A DNA stretch of 64,000 bases from an uncultured Bacteroidia bacterium (GTDB lineage: Bacteria; Bacteroidota; Bacteroidia; Bacteroidales; UBA932), in assembly GCA_902789395.1 (NCBI GenBank), contig CADANY010000002.1, positions 1 through 64,000 of the forward strand, read 5' to 3'. The notes under the pieces are model-generated. The model made no database searches. It was not told the origin of the DNA and worked only from the letters and a program-made list of their open reading frames with translations. Within the stretch, counting starts at the first letter, position 1; each line of letters begins with the position of its first letter. This document shows, piece after piece, positions 1 to 9,129 of this stretch. A program made the translations under genes and the position numbers.

Positions 1-906
1 CCCCTGCATTGTGACATACAGAACAAGGTGTTTCTCTTCTTCCTTGCGTGGGATGATAAAGCGTCCCTTAAAGATGCTTTGGAACAGCTTCCTTGCGTGA
101 AACGTATTGGTGTCAGCAATGGTGTGCCCGGATTCGGGCCCGGGGGACAATACAGCAAGACAAGGGACGGACAAGATATCCTTTATTGTATTTACAAGAT
201 GGACAGCACTGCTTTCCGGATGTTTGACTTTGAGATTCTGGAAGACTTCAATGCTCCCGTTTTCAACAGTGTATGGTTCTCTGACGAGAGCTATGCTGCA
301 ACAGGGTTCGATGCTGATCATCATGATATCAGCATATTGGCTCAAAGAACGAAAGGATGCGACCAACTGGCTGGCGTTTTCAAGGCCTTCCCCACGAACA
401 GTTCCAATTTAGGAGCAGAAGAACATGCTATCATTTCTGTCGTACGCATGGATAATCCCTGGGATGGAAGTTTTATTATTGAGACCATCGGAGACAAAAA
501 AGAGGCTTATGAGAGAATCATGAATACCTATAAAGCTTTTGCCCAGAATAGTAATATCTCTTTCTTTGGCGCTTTTTGGATTGATGAGCACATTGCCGAA
601 GCCTGGAAACCCGCCCAAAACAATATGCGGTTGCTGGAAGTATTCATGTTCCTGTCCATTATTCTCTCCCTTTTGGGTTTGGTAGCCATGAGTACCTATT
701 ATGCCGATGAAAAGAGCCGCGACATTGCAGTGCGAAAGGTCTTCGGCGGCACTGTGGACACCGAGGCTTGGAGAACGATATGTGAATACATGGTGCTGGT
801 AGGGATTGCCTGCGTCATCGGCATTCCGATTGCGGTCTATGCCGCGCAGGAATACCTCAAAGATTTCATTTACAGGCTGGCGGCAATTGAATTGAAAAAA
901 GAATAA
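1..906 (+). CDS. ABC transporter permease, FtsX/MacB-like (5' end outside window, C-terminal helix missing)
   Basis: The reading frame is open to base 1, so this is the C-terminal part of a longer gene; the GTG at 28 is internal. It aligns with the second half of the permease at 1625-4043: a periplasmic MacB_PCD-like region, then the FtsX segment with shared stretches (SLLGLVAMSTYYADE, IAVRKVFGG). The family forms inner-membrane permeases of MacB/Lol-type exporters; no ATPase gene is in the window. Oddity: the paralogue continues after YRIEGYGW through a final hydrophobic helix to TNPATELKKE. Here YRL runs directly into AAIELKKE, so about 30 residues with the last transmembrane helix are missing in frame. 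Base composition looks more AT-rich than that of the neighbours. It may be a decaying copy. Confidence 0.85.
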   Translation, partial: PLHCDIQNKVFLFFLAWDDKASLKDALEQLPCVKRIGVSNGVPGFGPGGQYSKTRDGQDILYCIYKMDSTAFRMFDFEILEDFNAPVFNSVWFSDESYAATGFDADHHDISILAQRTKGCDQLAGVFKAFPTNSSNLGAEEHAIISVVRMDNPWDGSFIIETIGDKKEAYERIMNTYKAFAQNSNISFFGAFWIDEHIAEAWKPAQNNMRLLEVFMFLSIILSLLGLVAMSTYYADEKSRDIAVRKVFGGTVDTEAWRTICEYMVLVGIACVIGIPIAVYAAQEYLKDFIYRLAAIELKKE

Positions 907-921
907 GAATAGAATTACAGA

Positions 922-1251
922 TTATCGTATGGAAGCAAATTGGTCCAGATACCGGTTGGCCGCGGCAAGTTCGGGGAGGTTACGCTTCTCGAAGGCGGCG
1001 CAGTACAACTCCCGGAAACGGCAGAGTTCTTCCCACATAGCGCTGCGGGCAGACAGGTTTTCGCCCTGCCTTCCGTACCGGATGGTAAGGTCGATGAGTT
1101 CCTGGAAACGTGCAAAAGCGCTCAAGGCGCGGCTTTCTTTCCCGGCTTCAAGGGCCTTCAGGACACGGGAAGTTTCGCTGCCGATGTTGGCCATCTGCTG
1201 CGGAAAGGTAAGTTCGGCCCAGCGACCGTTTTCCAGGGAAGCGTGCTGCAT
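922..1251 (-). CDS. Small helical protein, partner of DUF5674
   Basis: This 109-residue cytosolic protein has no signal peptide or membrane segment and looks mostly alpha-helical. Its start ATG abuts the stop of the DUF5674 gene (TAAATG), so the two should be translationally coupled. The opening HASLENGRW and the QQMANIGSE segment resemble a widespread family of about 100-residue hypothetical proteins (from memory, not searched). Function is unknown. The pair lies antisense to, and between, two ABC permease genes, which suggests a small insertable module. A toxin-antitoxin or nucleotide-binding role is conceivable, but no catalytic motif is visible. Confidence 0.7.
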   Translation of the reverse strand: MQHASLENGRWAELTFPQQMANIGSETSRVLKALEAGKESRALSAFARFQELIDLTIRYGRQGENLSARSAMWEELCRFRELYCAAFEKRNLPELAAANRYLDQFASIR

Positions 1252-1593
1252 TTATGCTGTAATGAATTTATCTATAATGGATTTGATAGCTTCCCGGACC
1301 TCTGGATCTTCAACGCCACGAGAGGGATTCCCTTGCCAGGAGCGAATATTGATGAGCGAATCGAATTCGATGAAATCCTCGCCTTCTTCCTCTACCCAAA
1401 GGTTGAAGCCCCAAAGGTTTTCCTGCGCAGAGCCGTCTTCCAGAAGAAGACGTTCCAAGTCTGAATGGAGGTCGGCATCGACGGCCAAAAGGCCTCGCTT
1501 GACATCTGCCACGCATTTTATCATATCGCCGAAAGTATTCTGCGCCAACTCTTTGAGTTGCGATATGGAGATAGCCTGCTGAAGGATTTGCAT
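1252..1593 (-). CDS. DUF5674 family protein
   Basis: 113 residues, matching my recollection of DUF5674: an N-terminal ISISQLKELAQNTFGDMIK, then KRGLLAVDADLHSDLE, an LLLEDGSAQENLWGFNL segment, and the characteristic EFDSLINIRSWQGNPSRGV followed by EDPEVREAI. No enzymatic function is established for the family as far as I know. A TATCTTTG -7 element lies 14 bases upstream of the start, so this gene heads a two-gene unit with the abutting helical protein. Its promoter sits in the short gap before the oppositely oriented permease. Confidence 0.8.
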   Translation of the reverse strand: MQILQQAISISQLKELAQNTFGDMIKCVADVKRGLLAVDADLHSDLERLLLEDGSAQENLWGFNLWVEEEGEDFIEFDSLINIRSWQGNPSRGVEDPEVREAIKSIIDKFITA

Positions 1594-1607
1594 AAAAAGT
1601 GTTTTGA

Positions 1608-1615
1608 CAAAGATA
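1608..1615 (-). promoter_or_regulatory. -7 promoter element for the DUF5674 pair
   Basis: TATCTTTG on the minus strand, matching the Bacteroidota TAnnTTTG consensus, 14 bases upstream of the start at 1593. Confidence 0.65.
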
Positions 1616-1624
1616 CAAATAAAT

Positions 1625-4043
1625 ATGAAAAGTTACCTGAAATTCCTCTCCCGCAACAAACTCTACACCGCCATCGAGGCGGTGGGGCTGGCCGTGAGTC
1701 TGGCGTTTGTGATTTTGATTGGCAGCTATGTGGTGCAGCAGTACGAGGTGGCGCATGAGTCGCCGCAGTGGAAGCGCACCTTTGTCCTGGGAAGCGAAGA
1801 TTTCCTGGGCCTGACCTATTGGGACAAGGAGGAACTGGAAATAAACATCCCGGAGGTGGTGGCCGTCACCCATATGGCGCTTCTCTGGCAGCCCGTCATC
1901 CAAAACGGCGACGAGCACCTGCGGGCCTCCGGTTTTGAGGCCGACGCCGCCTTCTTCAAGGTGTTCCCGGAATACCATCTGGTAGAAGGAAGCGCGGAAG
2001 ATTTCGTCGGAAAAGACGATGTCCTCATCAGCGAATCCCTAGCCAGGAAGATTGCCGATCAAGTCGGCAATGACGGTTCCGTCACTCCCAGCTTGACCGG
2101 GAGTCTCATCGGCAGCGTCATCAACGTGGACGGCAGCAACCGCACAGTCAAGGGCATCTATGCCGATTTTGACGGGACCTTCTTTATGCCTTACGACATC
2201 ATTACGCACATTTCGGGAACCTGGGCCGCAGAAGGGGAGCGGAATTTCGGCAGCATCGGCAACTACACTACCTGGTTCCGCATACGCGAAGACGCGGATC
2301 CCGTCGATGTGAGGGCAAAAGTGAAAGCGCTGCTGCACAAGAACTACGATCCCATTTGGGGTGCGGAAAGGGTTGACGTATGGAAAGTTTACCGCATGGA
2401 TGAGGCCTTCTTTATCACAGGGAACAGCAACGGGCTCACCCGGCAGGGCAACGCCCGGATGCTCAGGCTCCTGACGGTCGTCGTGCTGCTGCTCTTGCTG
2501 TCGGCCATCTTCAACTATGTGAACCTGAGTCTGGCGCTTACAGGCAAGCGAGCAAAGGAAATGGCCACCCGGCGGCTGCTGGGTGCCGACAAAAAAAAGC
2601 ATCCTCTGGAAATACATCGGTGAATCTGTGGCTTTCACAGCCGTTTGCTTCGCAGCGGCGCTCCTGCTGGCCGACCTGTTGGTGCCGAAGATGAATAGCC
2701 TGGTTTCCACCGGCGACCCGGACGAGCTGATGATGGGCATCGGAGATACCAGCGTAAAAGTGTCCTTCATGATGACACCGGGGTATATCCTGGCGTATAT
2801 CGCCGGTATCCTGCTGCTGGGCACCGTCTGCGGCCTTCTTCCGGCCATCATCGCCTCGCGTTACGAACCCATCGACGTCATCAAAGGTACGCTCCGTCGC
2901 CGGAACAAAATGGTACTGAGCAAGGTGTTCATCGTGGTGCAGAACGTCCTTTCGGTATTTCTGATTGCCCTGGCGCTGGTGATGGAAGTGCAGATGCGCC
3001 ACATGCTCACCCGGCCGATGCACGCAGCCACGGACAATCTTTATTACATCGAGTACTCAGCCCAGAACTATGATGCGATGAAGCTTTTCAAGGACAAGGT
3101 GGAACAACTTCCCTTTGTGACAAAAGCAGGCGTGGGACGAGGCCTTCCGGGACTCATCAATATGACGATGGGGGTCAAGGTGGACGAGGAGCATCGCGTG
3201 GATATGCCCGTCATCCTCTGCGATTCCACTTATTTCAAACTGCTGGGCCTGGAAGTGGAAGAAGACTTCGGCCATCCGCTGGTCCACTCGCTCTGGATGA
3301 GCCGCAGTGCCTTCAATGCGGCGGCAGTATCGGATACTTCCACGGTATTCCCGCGGAGAATCAACATGAACGGAGCCCAGCCTGAATTCATCGGGGGAGT
3401 GGTGGCGGATTATCCCACACGTCCTGCCTCGGAGAATGATATCAATATGAACGGCGGCGTCATCATCACCCGGGCCGAAGAGCTCCGTTATTCCAATTGT
3501 CTCCTGATCGGCACCACCGGGGAAGACCCGACTTATGAGAAGCAGATTCTCCAGGCATACCGGGAATTCCGGCTGGAAACCTCCGGCATTGAGGAACCCG
3601 CCTGGCGATATGGCTTTATCAAAGACATCAACCGCAAGCAACTGGAACCGGTTCGCCGCACGCTGCGGCTGGTGGTACTCTTCGCCGTCCTGGCCGTCCT
3701 TATCTCCCTGCTGGGCCTGCTGGCCATGAGCACCTACTTTGCCGATGAGAATACCAAGCAGATCGCCGTGCGGAAGGTCTTCGGCAGCGATGTCTTTCAG
3801 GAGACCCGGCGGACGGTCCGCAGCTACATGGCGCTAGTGGGCGTGGCTTGCCTCATCGGCATCCCGCTGGCCGTCTGGGCCGCCCGGCTGTATCTGGAGC
3901 GCTTTGCCTACCGGATTGAAGGCTACGGATGGGTGTTCGTTGTGGCCGTTGTGATGTCGCTGACCTTCGCCTTTGCAACCGTGCTCTGGCAGACACGGAA
4001 AGCAGCAAAGACGAATCCTGCGACCGAACTGAAAAAGGAATAG
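1625..4043 (+). pseudogene. ABC transporter permease, FtsX/MacB-like, split by a frameshift in an A8 run
   Basis: Two overlapping frames together make one permease of about 805 residues with a MacB_PCD-FtsX-MacB_PCD-FtsX layout. The first begins at ATG 1625 (MKSYLKFLSRNKLY); a TTG at 1604 is less likely. It reaches NLSLALTGKRAKEMATRRLL and, after the A8 run at 2591-2598, ends at a stop at 2621-2623. The second frame continues seamlessly (SILWKYIGESVAFTA) to ATELKKE at 4043. Seven A residues instead of eight would restore the frame. The cause may be a real mutation, phase variation, RNA polymerase slippage or an assembly error. No ATPase partner is adjacent. The rest of the sequence looks well preserved, so the break is recent or regulated. 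Confidence 0.85.
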
Positions 4044-4047
4044 ATGG

Positions 4048-5421
4048 CTAGAACTGGTAGTTGATACCGATCCCGATCCACATACCCGCGTCGAGCGGCT
4101 GGTAGAAGCACTTGGCCAGCTCAACGGAAACGATGAAGTTCTGGTTCATCGCAAGCTTGAGACCGGCGCCACCGCTATAAACGATATCGCCTTTCTTGGT
4201 GGCATCATAGATCGTAGGATTGACTCCCAGGGTCCTCAGTTTGGGATCGACCGCATTCTCCGCCAAGGCGAACACGCCCGGACGATAGTCTTTCGTGACA
4301 ATTCCGGCATCAAAGAAAGGATTTACGGCGATATAGAAGAACTGGTTCAGAAGCTTGAAGCTCACCAGTTTGACGCGCAGTTCGGCGTTGGCCCATGCGA
4401 AACCTTCGGTCAGGATGCGGTTCTCGCGGATGCCCCGGATCGTATTGCTGGATCCGAATCCCTCGGAAATCATATTGCGCTGGACAAGGAGCGGGACGTT
4501 CTGGATCATATAGAACGGCGTCTCGCCCGCGAGGGTCTGCTGCCAGGCCAGCCGGTAAGCGAAGACCGGATCGCCGGCCGGAATATGGATAGGGATGTCG
4601 ATATAGTTGCGGAAATAAACGCAAGCCTTCAGGTAGCGCTGGTTGATGACGTTTCCGTTCAGGTAAGCTTCCGCCCAGATTCCCTTGTTCGGAGCTGCTT
4701 CCATATCGCGGGTGTCGAATACCAGGCCGGCGTTGAGCTCCAGGGTGTTGCCGCCTGCCGCTTCCTCTGCGGTAATGGCTCCGATTTCCTGATACCGCCT
4801 GTACAGCGTGACGTCTGTGTCATAAAGGCCCTTTCCGGTATCCTTGTTCTTCTGGCTCTCCCGCATGTCGCCCATTTTCCAGTTCCAGAAATTGACGCCG
4901 GCGGCCCAGTTGAGGTTATCCGTAATACGTCCCTGGACATTGGCGAGGACGCGGAACATCTTCCGGCTCATACCGTAATAGTTGACAGCCTTGTCGAAAA
5001 CCGGCTTTCCTTCGGTGATACCCTTGTTCGTCCAGAGATCATAGTTCTGCAGGGCCTGTGTTCCATTGAAACCCCAGAAGTTGTACATGGGATCATCCAC
5101 ATAGGTAACCGAGGCGTTCACCCGCATGCCCGGGATCACATACTTGGAGTCATAACCCATATACAGACGGGTCTTGCCTTTGGTAAAATGGGAGGCCTCC
5201 CAGCTGATCTTGTGGAGCGGATCGGGATAGGTTGCCCCGTCTCCATAGTAATAGACGTCGCCAAAGGCTCCGTACTGGAGACCGTTGTCAACGGAATACG
5301 TGGCACAGGGAAGGACACCGAAACTCCATCCGGTTTTCATCTCTTTTTCCTGTGCGGAAAGAATCATGGCTCCGCCTGAAACAATCAAGAAAAGAGCGGA
5401 AAGAAGAACTTTTTTCATCAT
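4048..5421 (-). CDS. BamA/TamA-family outer-membrane beta-barrel protein
   Basis: 457 residues with a signal peptide (hydrophobic core about 5-20, cleavage near SAQEKE). The body alternates aromatic and polar residues as in amphipathic strands, and ends in an aromatic terminus (GIGINYQF) typical of barrels recognised by the Bam machinery. The pattern fits the Bacteroidetes surface-antigen family with a BamA-like barrel and little or no POTRA region (DUF5982-like). It probably sits in the outer membrane; substrate or role is unknown. It is transcribed alone, from a TATTTTTG element, divergently from the PUL at 5548. Its stop lies four bases from that of the convergent permease gene. Confidence 0.75.
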   Translation of the reverse strand: MMKKVLLSALFLIVSGGAMILSAQEKEMKTGWSFGVLPCATYSVDNGLQYGAFGDVYYYGDGATYPDPLHKISWEASHFTKGKTRLYMGYDSKYVIPGMRVNASVTYVDDPMYNFWGFNGTQALQNYDLWTNKGITEGKPVFDKAVNYYGMSRKMFRVLANVQGRITDNLNWAAGVNFWNWKMGDMRESQKNKDTGKGLYDTDVTLYRRYQEIGAITAEEAAGGNTLELNAGLVFDTRDMEAAPNKGIWAEAYLNGNVINQRYLKACVYFRNYIDIPIHIPAGDPVFAYRLAWQQTLAGETPFYMIQNVPLLVQRNMISEGFGSSNTIRGIRENRILTEGFAWANAELRVKLVSFKLLNQFFYIAVNPFFDAGIVTKDYRPGVFALAENAVDPKLRTLGVNPTIYDATKKGDIVYSGGAGLKLAMNQNFIVSVELAKCFYQPLDAGMWIGIGINYQF

Positions 5422-5447
5422 TTCTATTCGTTATTAGTTTGCGGCTG

Positions 5448-5455
5448 CAAAAATA
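5448..5455 (-). promoter_or_regulatory. -7 promoter element for the OM barrel gene
   Basis: TATTTTTG on the minus strand, 26 bases upstream of the start at 5421; fits TAnnTTTG. Confidence 0.55.
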
Positions 5456-5510
5456 GTAATTCTTTTCAATAATGTAATATAGGATTCTTGTTAAAGTCAT
5501 AGCAAATCGC

Positions 5511-5518
5511 TAATTTTG
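5511..5518 (+). promoter_or_regulatory. -7 promoter element for the PUL-like operon
   Basis: TAATTTTG, 29 bases before the BACON gene. A TTG at about 5488-5490 lies at a reasonable distance for a -33 element. This is the only clear promoter seen before the 5548-15527 gene run. Confidence 0.6.
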
Positions 5519-5547
5519 TCCACTTTTTTTAAATAAAACGTGCATAG

Positions 5548-5913
5548 ATGAAAAAATTTCTTATGTTGCTTGCCATCGCCTCAATGGCGATTGGTGCTAT
5601 CTCCTGCCAGAAGGAGGTCCAGCATGAGACTCCTGCCAGCATTGCACTTTACACTCATCCAGACAAGCCTGTAGCCGCTTCCGCCGGAACGCTCGGTGTT
5701 ACCGTGTCCGCGACGGTCGACGGATGGACGGTTACGTCCCAGGCCGATTGGATTACGGTAAGCCTTGCTCCCGGCATGGAGTACACAAAAGGTGTAAGGG
5801 AAGTCATTCTCTCCTACACGGAAAACACAACTGGAAGCCAGCGCAGCGGAGACGTTGTTTTCTCCGTCGGCTCCTACAATGAAACCTACACATTGACGCA
5901 AGCCGCCAAGTAA
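5548..5913 (+). CDS. BACON-domain lipoprotein
   Basis: 121 residues. A lipoprotein signal with lipobox IGAISC places the mature N-terminus at Cys20. The rest is a single BACON domain (about 35-118): it has the VTVSATVDGWTVTSQADWIT core and the ending VGSYNETYTLTQAAK typical of the domain. BACON domains are usually appended to longer surface enzymes or binding proteins; here one stands alone as the first gene of the PUL. It probably acts at the cell surface as a small glycan- or mucin-interacting or spacer protein. SusC follows after 15 bases. Confidence 0.85.
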   Translation: MKKFLMLLAIASMAIGAISCQKEVQHETPASIALYTHPDKPVAASAGTLGVTVSATVDGWTVTSQADWITVSLAPGMEYTKGVREVILSYTENTTGSQRSGDVVFSVGSYNETYTLTQAAK

Positions 5914-5928
5914 AGACCGGAAAGACAG

Positions 5929-8900
5929 ATGAAAAGAGCCAATTTGAAAATCTTTGCTGTCTGCATGGCCTTGATGACCATGCTTGCAGCCTCCTTCACA
6001 GCTTCCGCACAGATGCGGACCGTGACCGGAAAAGTAGTGGACGAGAAAGGCCAGCCCGTTATCAGCGCGATGGTTCTCGTCAAGGGTACCACGAACGGTG
6101 CCGCTACCGATCTTGACGGCAATTACTCCCTCCGTGTCGACGGAGCCGCCGTTCTTGAATTCTCCAGCATCGGTTATGTAACCGAAGCGCTCTCTCTTAC
6201 AGCCGGTCAGAACCGGCTCGACGTCGTCCTGAAAGAGGACGCCATGCTCCTGAACGATGCTGTTGTCATCGGTTACGGCGTCCAGAACCGCCGCGACGTC
6301 ACGACGTCGATCACCTCGATCAAGGCGGAAGATTTCGCCAATAAGCCCTCTTCCGACTTCCGTGAAGCGATGGCAGCAAAAATGCCTGGTGTCCAGGTCC
6401 TTTCCCTTGGCGGCCAGCCGGATGGAAACGTGTCCATCCGCGTCCGTGGTATCCAGTCCGCAACCGCCGGCAACGAACCGCTCTACGTAATTGACGGCAT
6501 CCCCTGCGACGCCCGGGCCTTCGCAAACATCTCAGGATCTGAAATCGAGAGCCTCGAAGTCCTGAAGGATGCTTCCGCCGCCGCTATTTACGGATCCCGC
6601 GGGTCCTGCGGCGTCATTCTCGTTACAACCAAACGCGGCTCGACAGAAAAGGCCCGCGTCTCTTATGACGGCATGTTCAGCATGCAGCAGGTTTCCAAGA
6701 AAATCGAACTGCTCGATGCCTATGAGTTCGCAGAAGTATTTAAAGAGGCACGCGACGGTGCATACCTGTACAATGTCCCCTCAGGATCCATCTCCGATCC
6801 CTACCAGAGTCGCCCGCAGGTCTATCACCGGATCCACCCCATCATCGAACTTTATCTGAATGACTCTAGCCGTTCCCTGACCAATACGGACTGGCAGGAT
6901 GCAATTTTCCGCAATGCCCTCAGCCACCAGCACAACCTGTCTGTCAGCGGGAAAGCGGGAGATACCCGTTACTTCCTCGGCGCCAACTATCTCAACCGGG
7001 AAGGAACCATCATCGGTTCTGACTTCCAGCGCTTCGGATTCCGCCTCAACCTCGACGGGAAGAAGGGGATTTTCAAATATGGAGCGAGCTTCTCTCCTAG
7101 CTATTCCCTGACACATTACGTCGCTTCGGATGCCCAATACGGCAGCAACGGCGTCATCGCATCCGCCCTTATGGCTCCCCCGATCTTCCCGGTCTACAAT
7201 GCCGATGGCACTTACAACTGGGATATGAACGGAATGCTCCGTGTCGACCCCGAAGGCTATGGTGACACACAGACCAACGAAGTTCTCAACCCGGTCGCCC
7301 TCGCCCTTGAAACAAAAGATGTGAGGGAAAAGACCAACCTGATCGGTAACGTCTACGGCGCCATCGAACTCTTCAAGGGCCTTGAGTACAAACTCACCCT
7401 CGGCGGCGACTTCTACAATTATGGACGCGAATACTACCGCCCGTCCTGGCTCCCGCTCCGCGGGAACAAGTACTGGATTGCCAAGACCAGCGAGGTCCCT
7501 CACTCTACCGTAGCCCTGTCTGACCCGACCGCTACCGTTGCGTCCAATCAGTATTTCCACTGGAATATCACGAACCAGCTCTCTTATAATGCAAAATTCG
7601 GCAATCATTCCATCAATGCCGTCGCCGCATACGAAGCGGAAGAATATATCAACAAGACGATGAGCATTACCGGAACCGGCGTCGCCGGCGACGATAAGAT
7701 CACGACGACCAAAGGCAAGACGATCGCTGCAGGAGATGCCGTGAACAACATATCCTCCAGCACCTTCGCTTCCTGGCTGCTCCGTGCCCAGTACTCCTGG
7801 AAGGGACGCTACATGGCATCTGCATCCATCCGTGGAGATGCTTCCTCCCGTTTCGCTCCGAAGTCCCGCTGGGGATATTTCCCGGCTGCTTCCATCGGCT
7901 GGCGTATCTCCGACGAGCCGTTCATGAGCTCGCTCAGCGCCATCTCCGACATGAAACTCCGCGCCTCCATCGGCCAGACCGGTAACGCCCAGATCGGCGC
8001 CTCCGAATACCTGGCCCTCTACGGCTCCGCCCAGACCTACCTCGGCAACGGTACCGAACTCGTGAACCAGGTCTATCCGAACCAGATTGCGAACAATGAG
8101 CTCCACTGGGAAAAGAACACCCAGGTCAATCTCGGTCTCGACCTCACCATGTGGCAGGGCCTGTTCATCCTGAACCTGGATCTTTACAACTCCCGGACGA
8201 CCGACATGCTCTTCGACGTTCCGGTGCCCCAGGTTTCCGGTCTCTCTTCCTCCAACATGAATATCGGGTCCATGCAGAACCGTGGTATCGAAGTAAACGT
8301 TTCCTCCCGCAAGCAGTTCGCCAGCGGATTCTCCTATGAGATTACCGGAAACTGGTCTCTCAACCGCAACAAGGTTCTCTCCCTCGGCTCCGAGGACGCA
8401 CCGATCATCAAAGAGGCTGACTATAAGGGTGCCTACTATATCACAAAGGTCGGACAGCCGGTCGGCTGTTACTACCTGCTCGTGGCTGACGGTGTCTTCC
8501 ACAATCAGGAAGAACTGGCGTCCTATCCTCATTTCGACACGACCCAGATCGGCGACTTCCGCTTCATCGATGCCAACGGCAACGGTAAGCTGGAGCAGGA
8601 TGCCGACCGCGTCATCGTCGGCAACTACATGCCGGACTTCTACTACGGCTTCGGCATCAACCTCGGATACAAAGGACTTGATTTCTCCGCCGCCTTCCAG
8701 GGCGTATATGGAAACGAAATCCTCAACCTTGAGCGCCGTTATCTCTGCAACATGGAGGCTTCTTCCAACATGATGAAACTCTCCCTCCAGCGCTTCCCGT
8801 ACGGAGAACTCAACCGTGCCACGCGTAAATCGACGGGCAACAACGGCTCCTCCACTTCGACCTTCCATATCGAGGACGGTTCTTACCTGCGTCTTCAGAA

Positions 8901-9123
8901 CGTATCGCTGGGATATACCCTTCCTTCCGTATGGACCCGCAAGGCCCATATCGAAAGAGCCCGGATCTATCTCCAGGGATCCAATCTGCTGACGCTCACC
9001 AACTATACCGGCTACAATCCGGAAGTCAATAAGAATTCCAGCGATGCCCTGCGCCCGGGTGAGGACTACTGCTCCTATCCGCTTCCGCGCACCGTCAGTG
9101 TCGGTATCAACTTAACTCTGTAA
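5929..9123 (+). CDS. susC-like: SusC/RagA-family TonB-dependent outer-membrane receptor
   Basis: 1064 residues. Signal peptide about 1-27 (ASFTASAQ), then a carboxypeptidase-regulatory-like domain (about 29-105, VTGKVVDEKGQPV), TonB box region DAVVIGYG, plug domain (about 120-225, including NVSIRVRGIQS and LEVLKDASAAAIYGSRG) and a large beta-barrel ending in VSVGINLTL. Its length is normal for SusC. With SusD six bases downstream it forms the import complex for an oligosaccharide or glycopeptide. The substrate cannot be read from the sequence; downstream enzymes suggest rhamnose- and phosphodiester-containing glycans. Confidence 0.97.
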   Translation: MKRANLKIFAVCMALMTMLAASFTASAQMRTVTGKVVDEKGQPVISAMVLVKGTTNGAATDLDGNYSLRVDGAAVLEFSSIGYVTEALSLTAGQNRLDVVLKEDAMLLNDAVVIGYGVQNRRDVTTSITSIKAEDFANKPSSDFREAMAAKMPGVQVLSLGGQPDGNVSIRVRGIQSATAGNEPLYVIDGIPCDARAFANISGSEIESLEVLKDASAAAIYGSRGSCGVILVTTKRGSTEKARVSYDGMFSMQQVSKKIELLDAYEFAEVFKEARDGAYLYNVPSGSISDPYQSRPQVYHRIHPIIELYLNDSSRSLTNTDWQDAIFRNALSHQHNLSVSGKAGDTRYFLGANYLNREGTIIGSDFQRFGFRLNLDGKKGIFKYGASFSPSYSLTHYVASDAQYGSNGVIASALMAPPIFPVYNADGTYNWDMNGMLRVDPEGYGDTQTNEVLNPVALALETKDVREKTNLIGNVYGAIELFKGLEYKLTLGGDFYNYGREYYRPSWLPLRGNKYWIAKTSEVPHSTVALSDPTATVASNQYFHWNITNQLSYNAKFGNHSINAVAAYEAEEYINKTMSITGTGVAGDDKITTTKGKTIAAGDAVNNISSSTFASWLLRAQYSWKGRYMASASIRGDASSRFAPKSRWGYFPAASIGWRISDEPFMSSLSAISDMKLRASIGQTGNAQIGASEYLALYGSAQTYLGNGTELVNQVYPNQIANNELHWEKNTQVNLGLDLTMWQGLFILNLDLYNSRTTDMLFDVPVPQVSGLSSSNMNIGSMQNRGIEVNVSSRKQFASGFSYEITGNWSLNRNKVLSLGSEDAPIIKEADYKGAYYITKVGQPVGCYYLLVADGVFHNQEELASYPHFDTTQIGDFRFIDANGNGKLEQDADRVIVGNYMPDFYYGFGINLGYKGLDFSAAFQGVYGNEILNLERRYLCNMEASSNMMKLSLQRFPYGELNRATRKSTGNNGSSTSTFHIEDGSYLRLQNVSLGYTLPSVWTRKAHIERARIYLQGSNLLTLTNYTGYNPEVNKNSSDALRPGEDYCSYPLPRTVSVGINLTL

Positions 9124-9129
9124 TGCCTT

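Noticed and set aside
2591..2598. A8 run as a -1 programmed ribosomal frameshift site
   Set aside because: A -1 shift re-reads a base and would act like nine A residues. The correct frame needs seven, so a +1 shift or loss of one A is required; the usual slippery-site mechanism does not fit.
6781..8949. A 722-codon open frame antisense to the SusC gene
   Set aside because: It lies wholly within a certain coding gene, has no recognisable domain and follows from the codon bias of the high-GC third positions. The same applies to long antisense frames at 10524-12512, 56574-58211 and 58868-60235.
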